A DNA stretch of 64,000 nucleotides. Source: Aquimarina sp. AU58. Lineage in GTDB: Bacteria > Bacteroidota > Bacteroidia > Flavobacteriales > Flavobacteriaceae. The notes beneath the pieces were generated by a model. The model was not told the DNA's origin. It saw only the letters and a program-made list of their open reading frames with translations, and ran no database searches. Positions 1 to 7,718 of the stretch are shown piece by piece. The DNA is taken from the NCBI RefSeq assembly GCF_900312745.1, contig NZ_OMPD01000007.1, positions 130,523 through 194,522 of the forward strand. The letters run 5' to 3'. Position numbers and translations under genes: made by a program. Position 1 is the first letter of the stretch, and each line of letters opens with the position of its first letter.

Positions 1-13
1 TAAATTAAGATCT

Positions 14-517
14 ATGACGATACAAGATATGATCAACTGGTTTGCAAATAATCCAAATCTAATACTTGGGTATTTTGCTATTATTATCGCTATATCTTTA
101 CTAGGGCTAATATTTGTAAATCAAAGAAATTTTCGATCTCCGATAAATTATTTTTATGGAATCTTAGTTTATGCAGTAACTATTCCCGGATTGTTGGCTT
201 TAATTATTGTTTTGTACAGTTTTTTCTTCTTAAAGATTAACCTGCTACAGGTCAACATATTGGCCTATTTCGTTCCCGTTGTTTCTATGTTTGTTACCTT
301 ATTTATTATTAATAAAACGGTACCTATGTCTAGAATTCCGGGTTTTGAAAAACTTTCAGGATTATTTGTCATCGTTGCTATAACTTTTATCATTACTTAT
401 ATATTGCAACGCATGTTTTTTGGAGTTTTTTTTGTTGGCAGATTTCAATATTTATTAGTATTCTTTCTTGCATTACTTCTGATTCTAAGAATCGCCTGGA
501 AAAGAATTACAAAATAA
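14..517 (+). CDS. small polytopic membrane protein, unknown function
   Basis: A 167-residue, strongly hydrophobic protein with about five predicted membrane-spanning stretches (roughly residues 17-36, 48-72, 80-100, 112-130 and 138-160). No catalytic motif or signal peptide is visible and I do not recognise a family. It starts at the first ATG, 13 bases into the window, so an operon partner upstream would be out of view. The next gene is convergent (minus strand, ending at 626), and the ~110 bases between them hold no clear gene. It is most likely an inner-membrane protein. Confidence 0.6.
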   Translation: MTIQDMINWFANNPNLILGYFAIIIAISLLGLIFVNQRNFRSPINYFYGILVYAVTIPGLLALIIVLYSFFFLKINLLQVNILAYFVPVVSMFVTLFIINKTVPMSRIPGFEKLSGLFVIVAITFIITYILQRMFFGVFFVGRFQYLLVFFLALLLILRIAWKRITK

Positions 518-625
518 AGAATCTTAAAGTTTCACCCGTAAGCAAACTTCTAAATATTTGATTAGATACTGCCAAGTGCTAAAAACAAGTTTAACACATG
601 GTTTTTAATGTAGATTAGTAAATTA

Positions 626-1453
626 CTACGAATTAAGCATAGTTGCCTTTATTTGCTTAACAATTTCGATATGATCTAATCCAAAATCTTTCCAGGCAAG
701 ATTCAATTCTTTCATATCAAAATGTTTAACAATGGTACCATAATCAGCACGTTTTCCATCTACGGTAGGATAGCCAATCACATAAATACTATCTGCCAGT
801 TCTACTGCTAATTCTATATCATGTGTAGAATAAATAATCGTATTAAATTCGTGTGTAGACGTAATTAGATTAAACGCATTTTTAACATCTTCAATATTTC
901 CTACATCAAGGCCCGAAAAAGGTTCGTCCAGCACCATATAATGACCAGAACAAAGTATCTGTTCGATTATTGCTGTACGCTGCCTCTGTCCCCCGGATAA
1001 CTCACAGGGATACTGGTCTTTTACTTTTTCTAAACCCCAATCAGACAGGTAACTCATTATTTTGGTATGCTTTTCTTCTTTAGAAATATCTTTTTTACGA
1101 AGTGCAAACAGTAATGCCTGATACACTGTTTTATTTCTAAATAAGGTGTATTTTTGATCTACAAAACCAATATCTCCTTCATGTACTTCTTTGGCATCAT
1201 TTTCTGAATCTGTTTCTGTATCGGCAATCAGTATTTTTCCTGTAGTTGGTTTGATCAAGCCTGTCATTGCTCTAAACAATGTAGATTTACCTCGACCAGA
1301 ACGCCCTACAAAAGCAATAACCTGACCTGTAATATTGTTTTCTCTAATAACATCTTTTTCTACAAAATTAACATCTTTTATTACAGTTTTATCACCATAG
1401 GCGACACTTAAGTTTTCTACATACAATAATGTATTATGCGTACTATAGTTCAT
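626..1453 (-). CDS. ABC transporter ATP-binding protein
   Basis: ATPase subunit (275 aa) of an importer. Visible motifs are Walker A GRSGRGKST (residues 50-58), Q-loop Gln100, signature LSGGQ (152-156), Walker B YMVLDE (172-177) and H-loop His211. The length and layout fit the nitrate/sulfonate/taurine (SsuB/TauB) type. The gene follows the permease by only 5 bases and is the last gene of the operon. The substrate cannot be read from the ATPase. The partner binding protein is unusual (OmpA fusion), so the transport role, or a sensory or envelope role, remains open. Confidence 0.9.
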   Translation of the reverse strand: MNYSTHNTLLYVENLSVAYGDKTVIKDVNFVEKDVIRENNITGQVIAFVGRSGRGKSTLFRAMTGLIKPTTGKILIADTETDSENDAKEVHEGDIGFVDQKYTLFRNKTVYQALLFALRKKDISKEEKHTKIMSYLSDWGLEKVKDQYPCELSGGQRQRTAIIEQILCSGHYMVLDEPFSGLDVGNIEDVKNAFNLITSTHEFNTIIYSTHDIELAVELADSIYVIGYPTVDGKRADYGTIVKHFDMKELNLAWKDFGLDHIEIVKQIKATMLNS

Positions 1454-1458
1454 TCTAC

Positions 1459-2229
1459 TTATATTTTGGAGTATCTAAAAAAAGCTTTTCTCAAGTAATC
1501 TAAAACAAAATCTATCGACAAGCCTACTAATAATATTACTATTTGTAACGCTATAATTCTACCATGATTCATGAATTTATCAGAGTTTTTGATTAAAAAT
1601 CCTAGACCACCAGCCGCTACAAGTATTGATTCTACGGTTACCAACATCATCCAAACGATAGCCAGGTTTTGCCTGATTACTTCTATAACATGATCTATTC
1701 TTCCTTTTACAACAACTTCCCATAGTACTTCCCATCGATTACATTGTAAAGAACGTGCATGATCGAATTCTTCTTGTGGTATAGAGCTAATCATACTTAA
1801 TAATGATGTGGTAAGATATGTGGTCATAAATACCACCAATACCCAAACCTGCATGGTTCTGGCATCACTAATAAGGATCGCCAGATAAAAAGATATACCC
1901 GTAAGCGGAAGATAACGTAGCTTACTTAATGTTTTTGCTATTGGTGTTACTACAGGAATTGTAGATAAATAGGTAACAATTAAAGAAATAATAACTGCTA
2001 TAAGTATTGCTTTTATACAAAGTAATAGCGAGCTACCAATATGTACCACCAGTCCTTCATTATAAAGCTCTGTAAATCCTGTTAGTACTTGCTGTGGAGA
2101 AGGGAATAAATGTCTCTCTCCCATACTAGAAACGAACCAGAAAATCAACACTAATGCTACCCATATACCTATAATAAGTAATCGGCTATTTTTGCTAACC
2201 TTTTCGAACGGTTTAAATAAATACTTCAT
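1459..2229 (-). CDS. ABC transporter permease, SsuC/TauC-like
   Basis: Integral membrane subunit (256 aa) with about six hydrophobic segments. A cytoplasmic-loop region near residues 165-190 (DHARSLQCNRWEVLWEVVVK) matches the BPD_transp_1 EAA loop that docks on the ATPase. The family is nitrate/taurine/sulfonate permeases. It lies between the substrate-binding/OmpA gene and the ATPase gene, which starts 5 bases downstream. A stem-loop at 2254-2299 separates it from the binding-protein gene and could lower its expression relative to that gene. Confidence 0.87.
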   Translation of the reverse strand: MKYLFKPFEKVSKNSRLLIIGIWVALVLIFWFVSSMGERHLFPSPQQVLTGFTELYNEGLVVHIGSSLLLCIKAILIAVIISLIVTYLSTIPVVTPIAKTLSKLRYLPLTGISFYLAILISDARTMQVWVLVVFMTTYLTTSLLSMISSIPQEEFDHARSLQCNRWEVLWEVVVKGRIDHVIEVIRQNLAIVWMMLVTVESILVAAGGLGFLIKNSDKFMNHGRIIALQIVILLVGLSIDFVLDYLRKAFFRYSKI

Positions 2230-2253
2230 AATACACTGGTTAATAAAAAAGAA

Positions 2254-2299
2254 AGCCGTCTAATATGTAAAATCAATATTTTACAAAGATAAGACGGCT
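2254..2299 (-). terminator. stem-loop between binding-protein and permease genes (attenuator-like)
   Basis: Inverted repeat AGCCGTCT (2254-2261) and AGACGGCT (2292-2299). Between the arms is a second nested repeat, GTAAAAT/ATTTTAC. On the minus strand it is followed by a T-rich run (TTTCTTTTTTATT). It sits in the 90-base gap between the stop of the OmpA-fused binding protein and the start of the permease. The shape fits a leaky intrinsic terminator or an mRNA-stabilising hairpin inside the operon. Confidence 0.6.
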
Positions 2300-2319
2300 C
2301 TTATTAATTGGATGTCATG

Positions 2320-4134
2320 TTATTTCAATAATGTAATAACTACTCGTCTGTTTTTGGCTCTACCGCTACTGGTAGTATTCGTTTCGATTGGTTCATCTTC
2401 ACCTTTTCCGATTACAGATTGGAAACGGGATTGAGGGATTCCTTTACTTCTTAAAAAGTTAACTACAGATTGTGCACGTCTTTGTGATAAATCATAATTA
2501 GATTCTGCAGAACCTGTATCATCGGTATGTCCTTCTAATCTAAGTTTTGTATCCTCTGCCTGAATAAGAAGATTATATATAGTTTCTAGAGTATTTGCAG
2601 ATGATCCAGAAATATTTGCACTTCCGGTATCAAAATTAATATTCCATTCTCCAGAAGCTAAAACTTCTTCGGCTTCTTTGGTATAATCTGGTTTATAAGC
2701 CGAACCAGCATCAATATCATTAATATTTTTAATAAAATAAAGGTTAACCGCTTCATCATAAGGAACAATCCTCTTAACCGATTCATTAAAGCCGAATGGA
2801 TTAAGTTCACTTAGATAAGAAGATACCTGATTGTATACTGCCTTATATCGATTGGTTCCATCTGTAATACCATAATATTGCATTACATCTGCATAGTTAA
2901 ATACTCGTGATCCTCCCATGTTATAATCGATACCATTTTTACTTCCTTTTTGGCCTTTAAACATATCATACCAATATTTTGGAGTTTCTAAATCATATGT
3001 TTTGGCAACTGCTTCAGATGCTCTAACTCTCCATTCGTCATATTGCTTCATTTGATTAGAGGCGGTTAACGCTGATTTTAAAATATTACTAACGATTTCG
3101 GGATGTTTTACCGACCATTCTTTTACAGCAATAACTGTAGTTGCCATTTGGTTGTTAAATTCTCGTGTAGATATAATATCTGTGAAACCGTTTAACTCAT
3201 CAAAAACCATTTTATCTCCTGGAGTCCAGGTAGCACATCCATCGACTTTTTTATTAATTGTTTTTCCTGTTAGTTTTCCGTTTCTCACTTCTTTAAGAGG
3301 AACTGTCCACCCTGCTTTTTGAGATTTAATAAGCTCTTCTGCAGACTTAATATAATCATCATCCTGTGAAGGATAAAAATTCACAGCATCGGGATCATAA
3401 GTGGTAACATCAGGATTTACTTTTAAACCATTAGCAAAGGCATAGTTTAGGGCAGTTACCCAATCTCCATCACCTAATACTGCAGAGATTAAAGCTCCTT
3501 TCATACTTTTTGGATCAACTTTCCAGCTTGGTGGACCGATAAGTTTATCTTCACCATAACTAAGTCCTACAGCACCAACTACCTGCACATGATACTTGTC
3601 TTTCCCAAATTTATCATCTAAAGCCTGTTGCATGGTACTGATATAAAAAGGAGCACCATCTCCCATCATCATAATTGCAAATGCGCTTTTATCTGCGTCT
3701 GGGAACTCTTCTCCTCTATCAAATTCTTCAATGAATTTCATTTGCATATTCCTCAATTCAGAAAGCCAATCTTGACGGATTATCTCTAAATTCACTCCGT
3801 TCTTCTCCATCAAAGAACCTTTGGTTGTTTTTGGTCCTCCGTTAGAAACGATAATACCCGACTGAGCATTCCATGCATATGCCGCCATTCTAACAAGAGG
3901 TTTATCCTTTACACTTTTTGAAAGGCTATTAGAAGGCAATTCTAGTTTTTCTGATGTAGTAACATTATCTACTTCTTCTTTATTTATATTTAACTCATCT
4001 AATTGTTTTGCTTCTCCTACTCGCAAACCTGGAGCAAAATAATACACCGCACCTAAGATTGCTCCAAGTAAAATAATTACAATGATAAGCTCGGATAATG
4101 TAGTGAGTTTTTTTGTTCTTAAAATCTTACCCAT
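2320..4134 (-). CDS. substrate-binding protein fused to OmpA-type peptidoglycan-binding domain
   Basis: A 604-aa protein. An N-terminal membrane anchor (about residues 12-33) has no lipobox. A periplasmic binding-protein-like region of the NMT1/SsuA/PstS-like fold spans about 80-450. A C-terminal OmpA domain (about 490-604) carries the GHTDDTG motif and the LSQRRAQSV helix that contacts diaminopimelate in peptidoglycan. Automated pipelines often call this family 'phosphate ABC transporter substrate-binding/OmpA family protein', but nothing here proves phosphate. The fusion would tether the binding protein to the cell wall next to the permease and ATPase encoded downstream. It starts 36 bases after the 372-aa coiled-coil gene ends. 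Confidence 0.85.
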   Translation of the reverse strand: MGKILRTKKLTTLSELIIVIILLGAILGAVYYFAPGLRVGEAKQLDELNINKEEVDNVTTSEKLELPSNSLSKSVKDKPLVRMAAYAWNAQSGIIVSNGGPKTTKGSLMEKNGVNLEIIRQDWLSELRNMQMKFIEEFDRGEEFPDADKSAFAIMMMGDGAPFYISTMQQALDDKFGKDKYHVQVVGAVGLSYGEDKLIGPPSWKVDPKSMKGALISAVLGDGDWVTALNYAFANGLKVNPDVTTYDPDAVNFYPSQDDDYIKSAEELIKSQKAGWTVPLKEVRNGKLTGKTINKKVDGCATWTPGDKMVFDELNGFTDIISTREFNNQMATTVIAVKEWSVKHPEIVSNILKSALTASNQMKQYDEWRVRASEAVAKTYDLETPKYWYDMFKGQKGSKNGIDYNMGGSRVFNYADVMQYYGITDGTNRYKAVYNQVSSYLSELNPFGFNESVKRIVPYDEAVNLYFIKNINDIDAGSAYKPDYTKEAEEVLASGEWNINFDTGSANISGSSANTLETIYNLLIQAEDTKLRLEGHTDDTGSAESNYDLSQRRAQSVVNFLRSKGIPQSRFQSVIGKGEDEPIETNTTSSGRAKNRRVVITLLK

Positions 4135-4169
4135 TTTTTAATTTTTATTATAGTTTTTATTTCGGTTAG

Positions 4170-5288
4170 TTAATCAAACATATTCCCAAAACCACCGCTC
4201 GCCTCTTTATCTTCAGCAGTTAGCTTGTAGTTAGGATTTTTATATTTTTCAGAATCAGGAATATAGTCTTTCCCTGTTTTAATATTATCTGCCAAAGTAT
4301 CTAATTGCGAGTATAGCTCATCACTATCCATATCATACTTAGAGGTTAGCATATCGATATCTGTTAGATTTTCCTGAGTCTTTGCTATATCCATAGCAAT
4401 AGTTTCTGTGATCACATCTAGTGCATATTCTAGCTCCCAGTCTTTGGTAAACAACATCGCTGATTTTGCCCCATCTGTTGCTGCTTTTGCTGACTTTGCA
4501 AATTGATATTCTTTTTCGAGCATTTTGATCGTTACTTCAAAATCAGAAATCTTAATATCTATTGCCGTACCGGCAAGTGTTAGTTTTCTATCCAGTTTAC
4601 CCATTACATTAGCTCTACTACCATATTTTTGGATAAAACTTTTACTTTGCTTTAATTGATGAGCAACTTGCTGTGATTGCGATAATTTTTTTGCTAAAGC
4701 ACTATGCAGCTCTACATATTCATCGGTATCTTTACCTGCACTACCTTTTTCAGACACTATCGCTTGCATTTTATTTCTGATCTTCTCTGCCTGTTTTTGT
4801 AATGTCACTACATGATCCTGAAATTCTTTAGATTCTTTTTCTGCTTTAGAAGCTTCAAGCTCCATATTACTTTTTAATGCTCTTATTTTGGCTTTTGAAT
4901 CTTTAAAAACCTTTCTATTCATGAGCATTTTTTGTTTTTGCTCCTGCAATTCTCCGAAAGGGTCATGTTTTATTAAGGACTTATGAATTCCTCTTGTAAC
5001 TCTACGTAAGAATTTTAATATTACTGGTAACATCATGATAAAAAATATCACGAATACAGCTACTCCTGCAAGTGCAATTACCTGTCCCAATGCTGTAAAT
5101 AAAGGAGGTAATACATACACCCATGCAGCATACCCTAAACCAGCAAACAATGCTATTTTAAGAAAAGCATTTAGTCCCTTTTCTCCATTTCTCCAATTAT
5201 TAGGGTTTAAAGAAATTTCCCCTTTTTCATCATCAAAATGTTTTAAAATAGGTAAGTCTAATAAGTGGCTTTTTGATTCTTGATCCAT
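4170..5288 (-). CDS. membrane-anchored coiled-coil protein of the ABC/OmpA operon
   Basis: 372 residues of unknown family. Near the N-terminus are two adjacent hydrophobic segments (about residues 42-62 and 68-95) followed by a basic stretch. A long charged helical region (about 120-340), rich in Lys, Glu, Ala and Gln, is expected to form coiled coils. The overall shape resembles membrane-tethered PspA- or TelA-like stress proteins, but I cannot assign it to either. It lies 11 bases after the 227-aa gene and 36 bases before the OmpA-fused binding protein, so it is very probably co-transcribed and part of the same envelope complex. Confidence 0.7.
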   Translation of the reverse strand: MDQESKSHLLDLPILKHFDDEKGEISLNPNNWRNGEKGLNAFLKIALFAGLGYAAWVYVLPPLFTALGQVIALAGVAVFVIFFIMMLPVILKFLRRVTRGIHKSLIKHDPFGELQEQKQKMLMNRKVFKDSKAKIRALKSNMELEASKAEKESKEFQDHVVTLQKQAEKIRNKMQAIVSEKGSAGKDTDEYVELHSALAKKLSQSQQVAHQLKQSKSFIQKYGSRANVMGKLDRKLTLAGTAIDIKISDFEVTIKMLEKEYQFAKSAKAATDGAKSAMLFTKDWELEYALDVITETIAMDIAKTQENLTDIDMLTSKYDMDSDELYSQLDTLADNIKTGKDYIPDSEKYKNPNYKLTAEDKEASGGFGNMFD

Positions 5289-5299
5289 TAATGTATTGC

Positions 5300-5983
5300 T
5301 TATATATTATTTTTAATGCCCTCTACAACTGCTGATATTGTTTCCAAAATTTTTGATCTTGCTTTATCGTTAGCAACAATTTTTTGGTCTATCTCTGATA
5401 CTTCAGAAATCATATCTGCATCAACCGATTGAAGTAAGTCTTTTTTTACGCTGATTTGATTCTGAATCTCTATTAATTTTTTTTCTAAATCAGAAATTTC
5501 AGTATTAAGGGTGTCTTTTCTATTTTTTTGAGTACTCAAAATCTTAGATTTCTTAGAACTTCCTTGATTCTGGTACTGCTTATGTACTTTCTCGATTTCT
5601 TTAATGTAAAAATCGGCTTGTGTAAGAAGTGAATTTTTAGATACATTCGAATCTACTCCCTGAGCCATTGTAAAAGCCATCTTATATACCGATGGATCAT
5701 TAGACCCAACTGCTTTGATCGCTTTAAAAAATTCATAAAAATCATATCCCGGCTTATTAAGAGACTCAAAGCCAGATTCGTACATTTCTATAATTGTAGT
5801 AAGCACACTATCACTTACCAAAGTTGCCTTTGGAGGGTGTACTGGAAATTTAGAACCCGATTTCCCTGATTCTGGAAAAGAATTAGAACTAGGTGGTGCT
5901 GAAGTTGTTTCTATTGGTTTTTCTCCTTCTGAAGTTTCGTCGTTAATAAAAAGACCTTTCCAGTTAAATTTTTCTTTAGCCAT
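5300..5983 (-). CDS. soluble coiled-coil protein, first gene of the ABC/OmpA operon
   Basis: 227 residues without signal peptide or membrane segment. The N-terminal ~65 residues are low-complexity (Ser, Pro, Lys, Glu) and probably disordered. A helical middle follows, and a heptad-like coiled coil covers about 150-220. The family is not recognised. It is probably a cytoplasmic partner of the membrane coiled-coil protein encoded 11 bases downstream. The gene opens the minus-strand operon, and its promoter must lie in the 600-base divergent region 5984-6593. Confidence 0.65.
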   Translation of the reverse strand: MAKEKFNWKGLFINDETSEGEKPIETTSAPPSSNSFPESGKSGSKFPVHPPKATLVSDSVLTTIIEMYESGFESLNKPGYDFYEFFKAIKAVGSNDPSVYKMAFTMAQGVDSNVSKNSLLTQADFYIKEIEKVHKQYQNQGSSKKSKILSTQKNRKDTLNTEISDLEKKLIEIQNQISVKKDLLQSVDADMISEVSEIDQKIVANDKARSKILETISAVVEGIKNNI

Positions 5984-6387
5984 TTAAAATATTTTTGATG
6001 AGCTCATTATTGCTAAAATACTGATCCAGGAGGTAAATTTATATAAATTCTTATAAATATTATTGTTTTTTTTAACCTTACCAAGCCATAAATTAAAAGC
6101 ATTTAACAAAACAAATGATCTTGTATGATTTCCTTATTGATTAATAGACTTCATTATATTAGTGTAATAAGAACACAATTTGTTACAACTCATATACGAT
6201 ACTCTTAAAATTCTAAAATACGTCTTTTTACATTATTATTACAATAAAAAGGATTACAAATGCCTCAATCTATTTCTAAAAATGTATTTTAAACAATACG
6301 ATATTCACTTCTAAATAGGTTTAAAACATTAAAACCAAACAACTAATTTTAATCATTAAACAGGATACGAAAGCCCTAAAACCGAAT

Positions 6388-6401
6388 TTGATATAGATCA
6401 A
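6388..6401. promoter_or_regulatory. FNR/CRP-type palindromic box
   Basis: TTGATATAGATCAA is an exact match to the FNR consensus TTGAT-N4-ATCAA. The perfect symmetry extends one more base-pair step on each side (ATTTGAT/ATCAAAT, 6386-6403). It lies about 190 bases upstream of the WGR-LRR gene and 400 bases from the divergent operon. This is a candidate binding site for a CRP/FNR-family regulator, judged on sequence only. Confidence 0.5.
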
Positions 6402-6512
6402 ATGATATGTTATAATTTAGATTGACCTTTGTAAAAAATGATGAAACGAATTCATTATATCTATTTAAAATTCAAACATTTATACTTAAAAAATTCTATA
6501 TCTCATCATTCT

Positions 6513-6544
6513 TTAGTTTTTCACTGTAAACAGTGAAAAACTAA
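6513..6544. promoter_or_regulatory. perfect 14-bp-arm inverted repeat upstream of WGR gene
   Basis: Arms TTAGTTTTTCACTG (6513-6526) and its exact complement (6531-6544) around the loop TAAA. Its core CACTG-TAAA-CAGTG (6522-6535) is a fully symmetric version of the CAC(G/T)G-W4-CAGGG motif found upstream of four exported-protein genes. It ends 50 bases before the WGR start and lies outside any gene end, which favours an operator over a terminator. Confidence 0.5.
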
Positions 6545-6593
6545 TATTGAATTCTCTTTATTTTTATCATATGATGAGCAAAACCGCTTTTTG

Positions 6594-7718
6594 ATGATCT
6601 ATCAAAAAAGCAATAAAAGTGTGCCTATGAAACAGAAATTTATCTATAAAAACAAAGTATGGTTTATAGAATCTAAAGGAAAATCTTTTACTACAGAATA
6701 TGGTGATTATGATTATAATTTAAGAACATCTACAAAAAAGTTTGATTCAGAAGAAAAGTGCGAAAAAGAAAAGGAAAAAATAATTCGCTCTAAGTTAAAG
6801 AGTGGATATGAAGAGCTCTCAATTGATATAGAGGGAGTAGAATTAAGCTTACTAGCTGCAATTCATGAGATAAAATTGGGACGTACTCATTCTTTAGAAA
6901 TTACTTCTAGAGATAAACCCAACCCAATAGTGTTACAAGAAGTCTGTCGATTATCAACTTTAGAAGAATTAAAGATTTCTTCTGATCAATCTATGCCTGA
7001 TCAGATGGAAACTCTTACTGCACTAAAAAAATTAGAGCTTAGTGAAAACATAGTTGCTTCTATTCCTGATAGTATAGCAAAGCTAAAACAATTAGAATCT
7101 CTGCATTTATACGGAGACTATGAATTAACAGAACTGTCTGATGCTATTTTTGATATAGAAAACTTAAAAGAATTACGAATTTCTAATTTGAAGAAGTTAC
7201 AAACTTTATCTACTAATATTGGTCAACTTCAAAAATTAGAGTTATTAGAAATAAAGGATTGTAAAAGTGGTTTTCTGGAAGAATCTGGTCTTGTAGTTCC
7301 TAAGGAAATAGGAAAATTAGCAAACCTTAAAGAACTTACCATTGAAGAATGTAATCTAGATGAAATCCCTCAGGAAATAGGAAATTTAACACGTCTTGAG
7401 TCTCTAAACCTGAACAATAACAGGCTTAAAAGTTTACCAAAGTCTATTAAGGAATTAAAAAAACTTACCAAACTCGAACTTTATCAGAACAAGTTAGAAT
7501 GTATTCCTGCTGGAGTCTATGAATTAAGTAGTCTTGTATACTTAGAAATCGGTTATAATTTCCTGGAAAAAATAGAAGTTGATTTTCTAAAATTAACTGC
7601 TCTGAAAGAATTCAAGTTTAGCGTATTTACCGATACACAAAAAAACATAAAAAACATCCCTGAAAACATCTTAGATTCTGGATTAGAATCAATTAAAGAT
7701 TTTCTAAAGAATGAATGA
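6594..7718 (+). CDS. WGR domain plus leucine-rich-repeat protein
   Basis: About 374 aa. Residues ~13-75 read as a WGR domain: an aromatic VWFIESKGKSF strand, the WGR-equivalent stretch EYGDYDYNLRTSTKKF, and the closing helix ending in SKLKSGYEEL. Leucine-rich repeats follow (about 105-365), including units such as LESLNLNNNRLKSLPKSI typical of bacterial LRRs. WGR domains occur in PARPs and in MolR/YehI-type proteins; LRRs bind proteins. The reading frame also opens with TTG at 6591. ATG 6594 is used here, but ATG 6627 (directly before the WGR domain) is equally possible. It overlaps the next gene by 8 bases, so the two products are probably translationally coupled partners. Confidence 0.85.
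   Translation: MIYQKSNKSVPMKQKFIYKNKVWFIESKGKSFTTEYGDYDYNLRTSTKKFDSEEKCEKEKEKIIRSKLKSGYEELSIDIEGVELSLLAAIHEIKLGRTHSLEITSRDKPNPIVLQEVCRLSTLEELKISSDQSMPDQMETLTALKKLELSENIVASIPDSIAKLKQLESLHLYGDYELTELSDAIFDIENLKELRISNLKKLQTLSTNIGQLQKLELLEIKDCKSGFLEESGLVVPKEIGKLANLKELTIEECNLDEIPQEIGNLTRLESLNLNNNRLKSLPKSIKELKKLTKLELYQNKLECIPAGVYELSSLVYLEIGYNFLEKIEVDFLKLTALKEFKFSVFTDTQKNIKNIPENILDSGLESIKDFLKNE

Larger units (their letters stand above)
5984..6593. other. divergent intergenic region between ABC/OmpA operon and WGR system
   Basis: About 610 AT-rich bases with no convincing gene. It must contain the promoters for both divergent transcription units. Two clear palindromes are seen: an FNR-type box at 6388-6401 and a 14-bp-arm inverted repeat at 6513-6544, each listed separately. 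I found no convincing Bacteroidota TAnnTTTG promoter element by eye. Confidence 0.6.

Noticed and set aside
2320-4134. Phosphate-binding protein of a Pst system
   Set aside because: The permease and ATPase are of the SsuC/SsuB type and only one permease is present, whereas Pst has two; substrate left open.
6513-6544. Terminator of an upstream gene
   Set aside because: The neighbouring genes are divergent, so no transcript ends here; an operator fits better.
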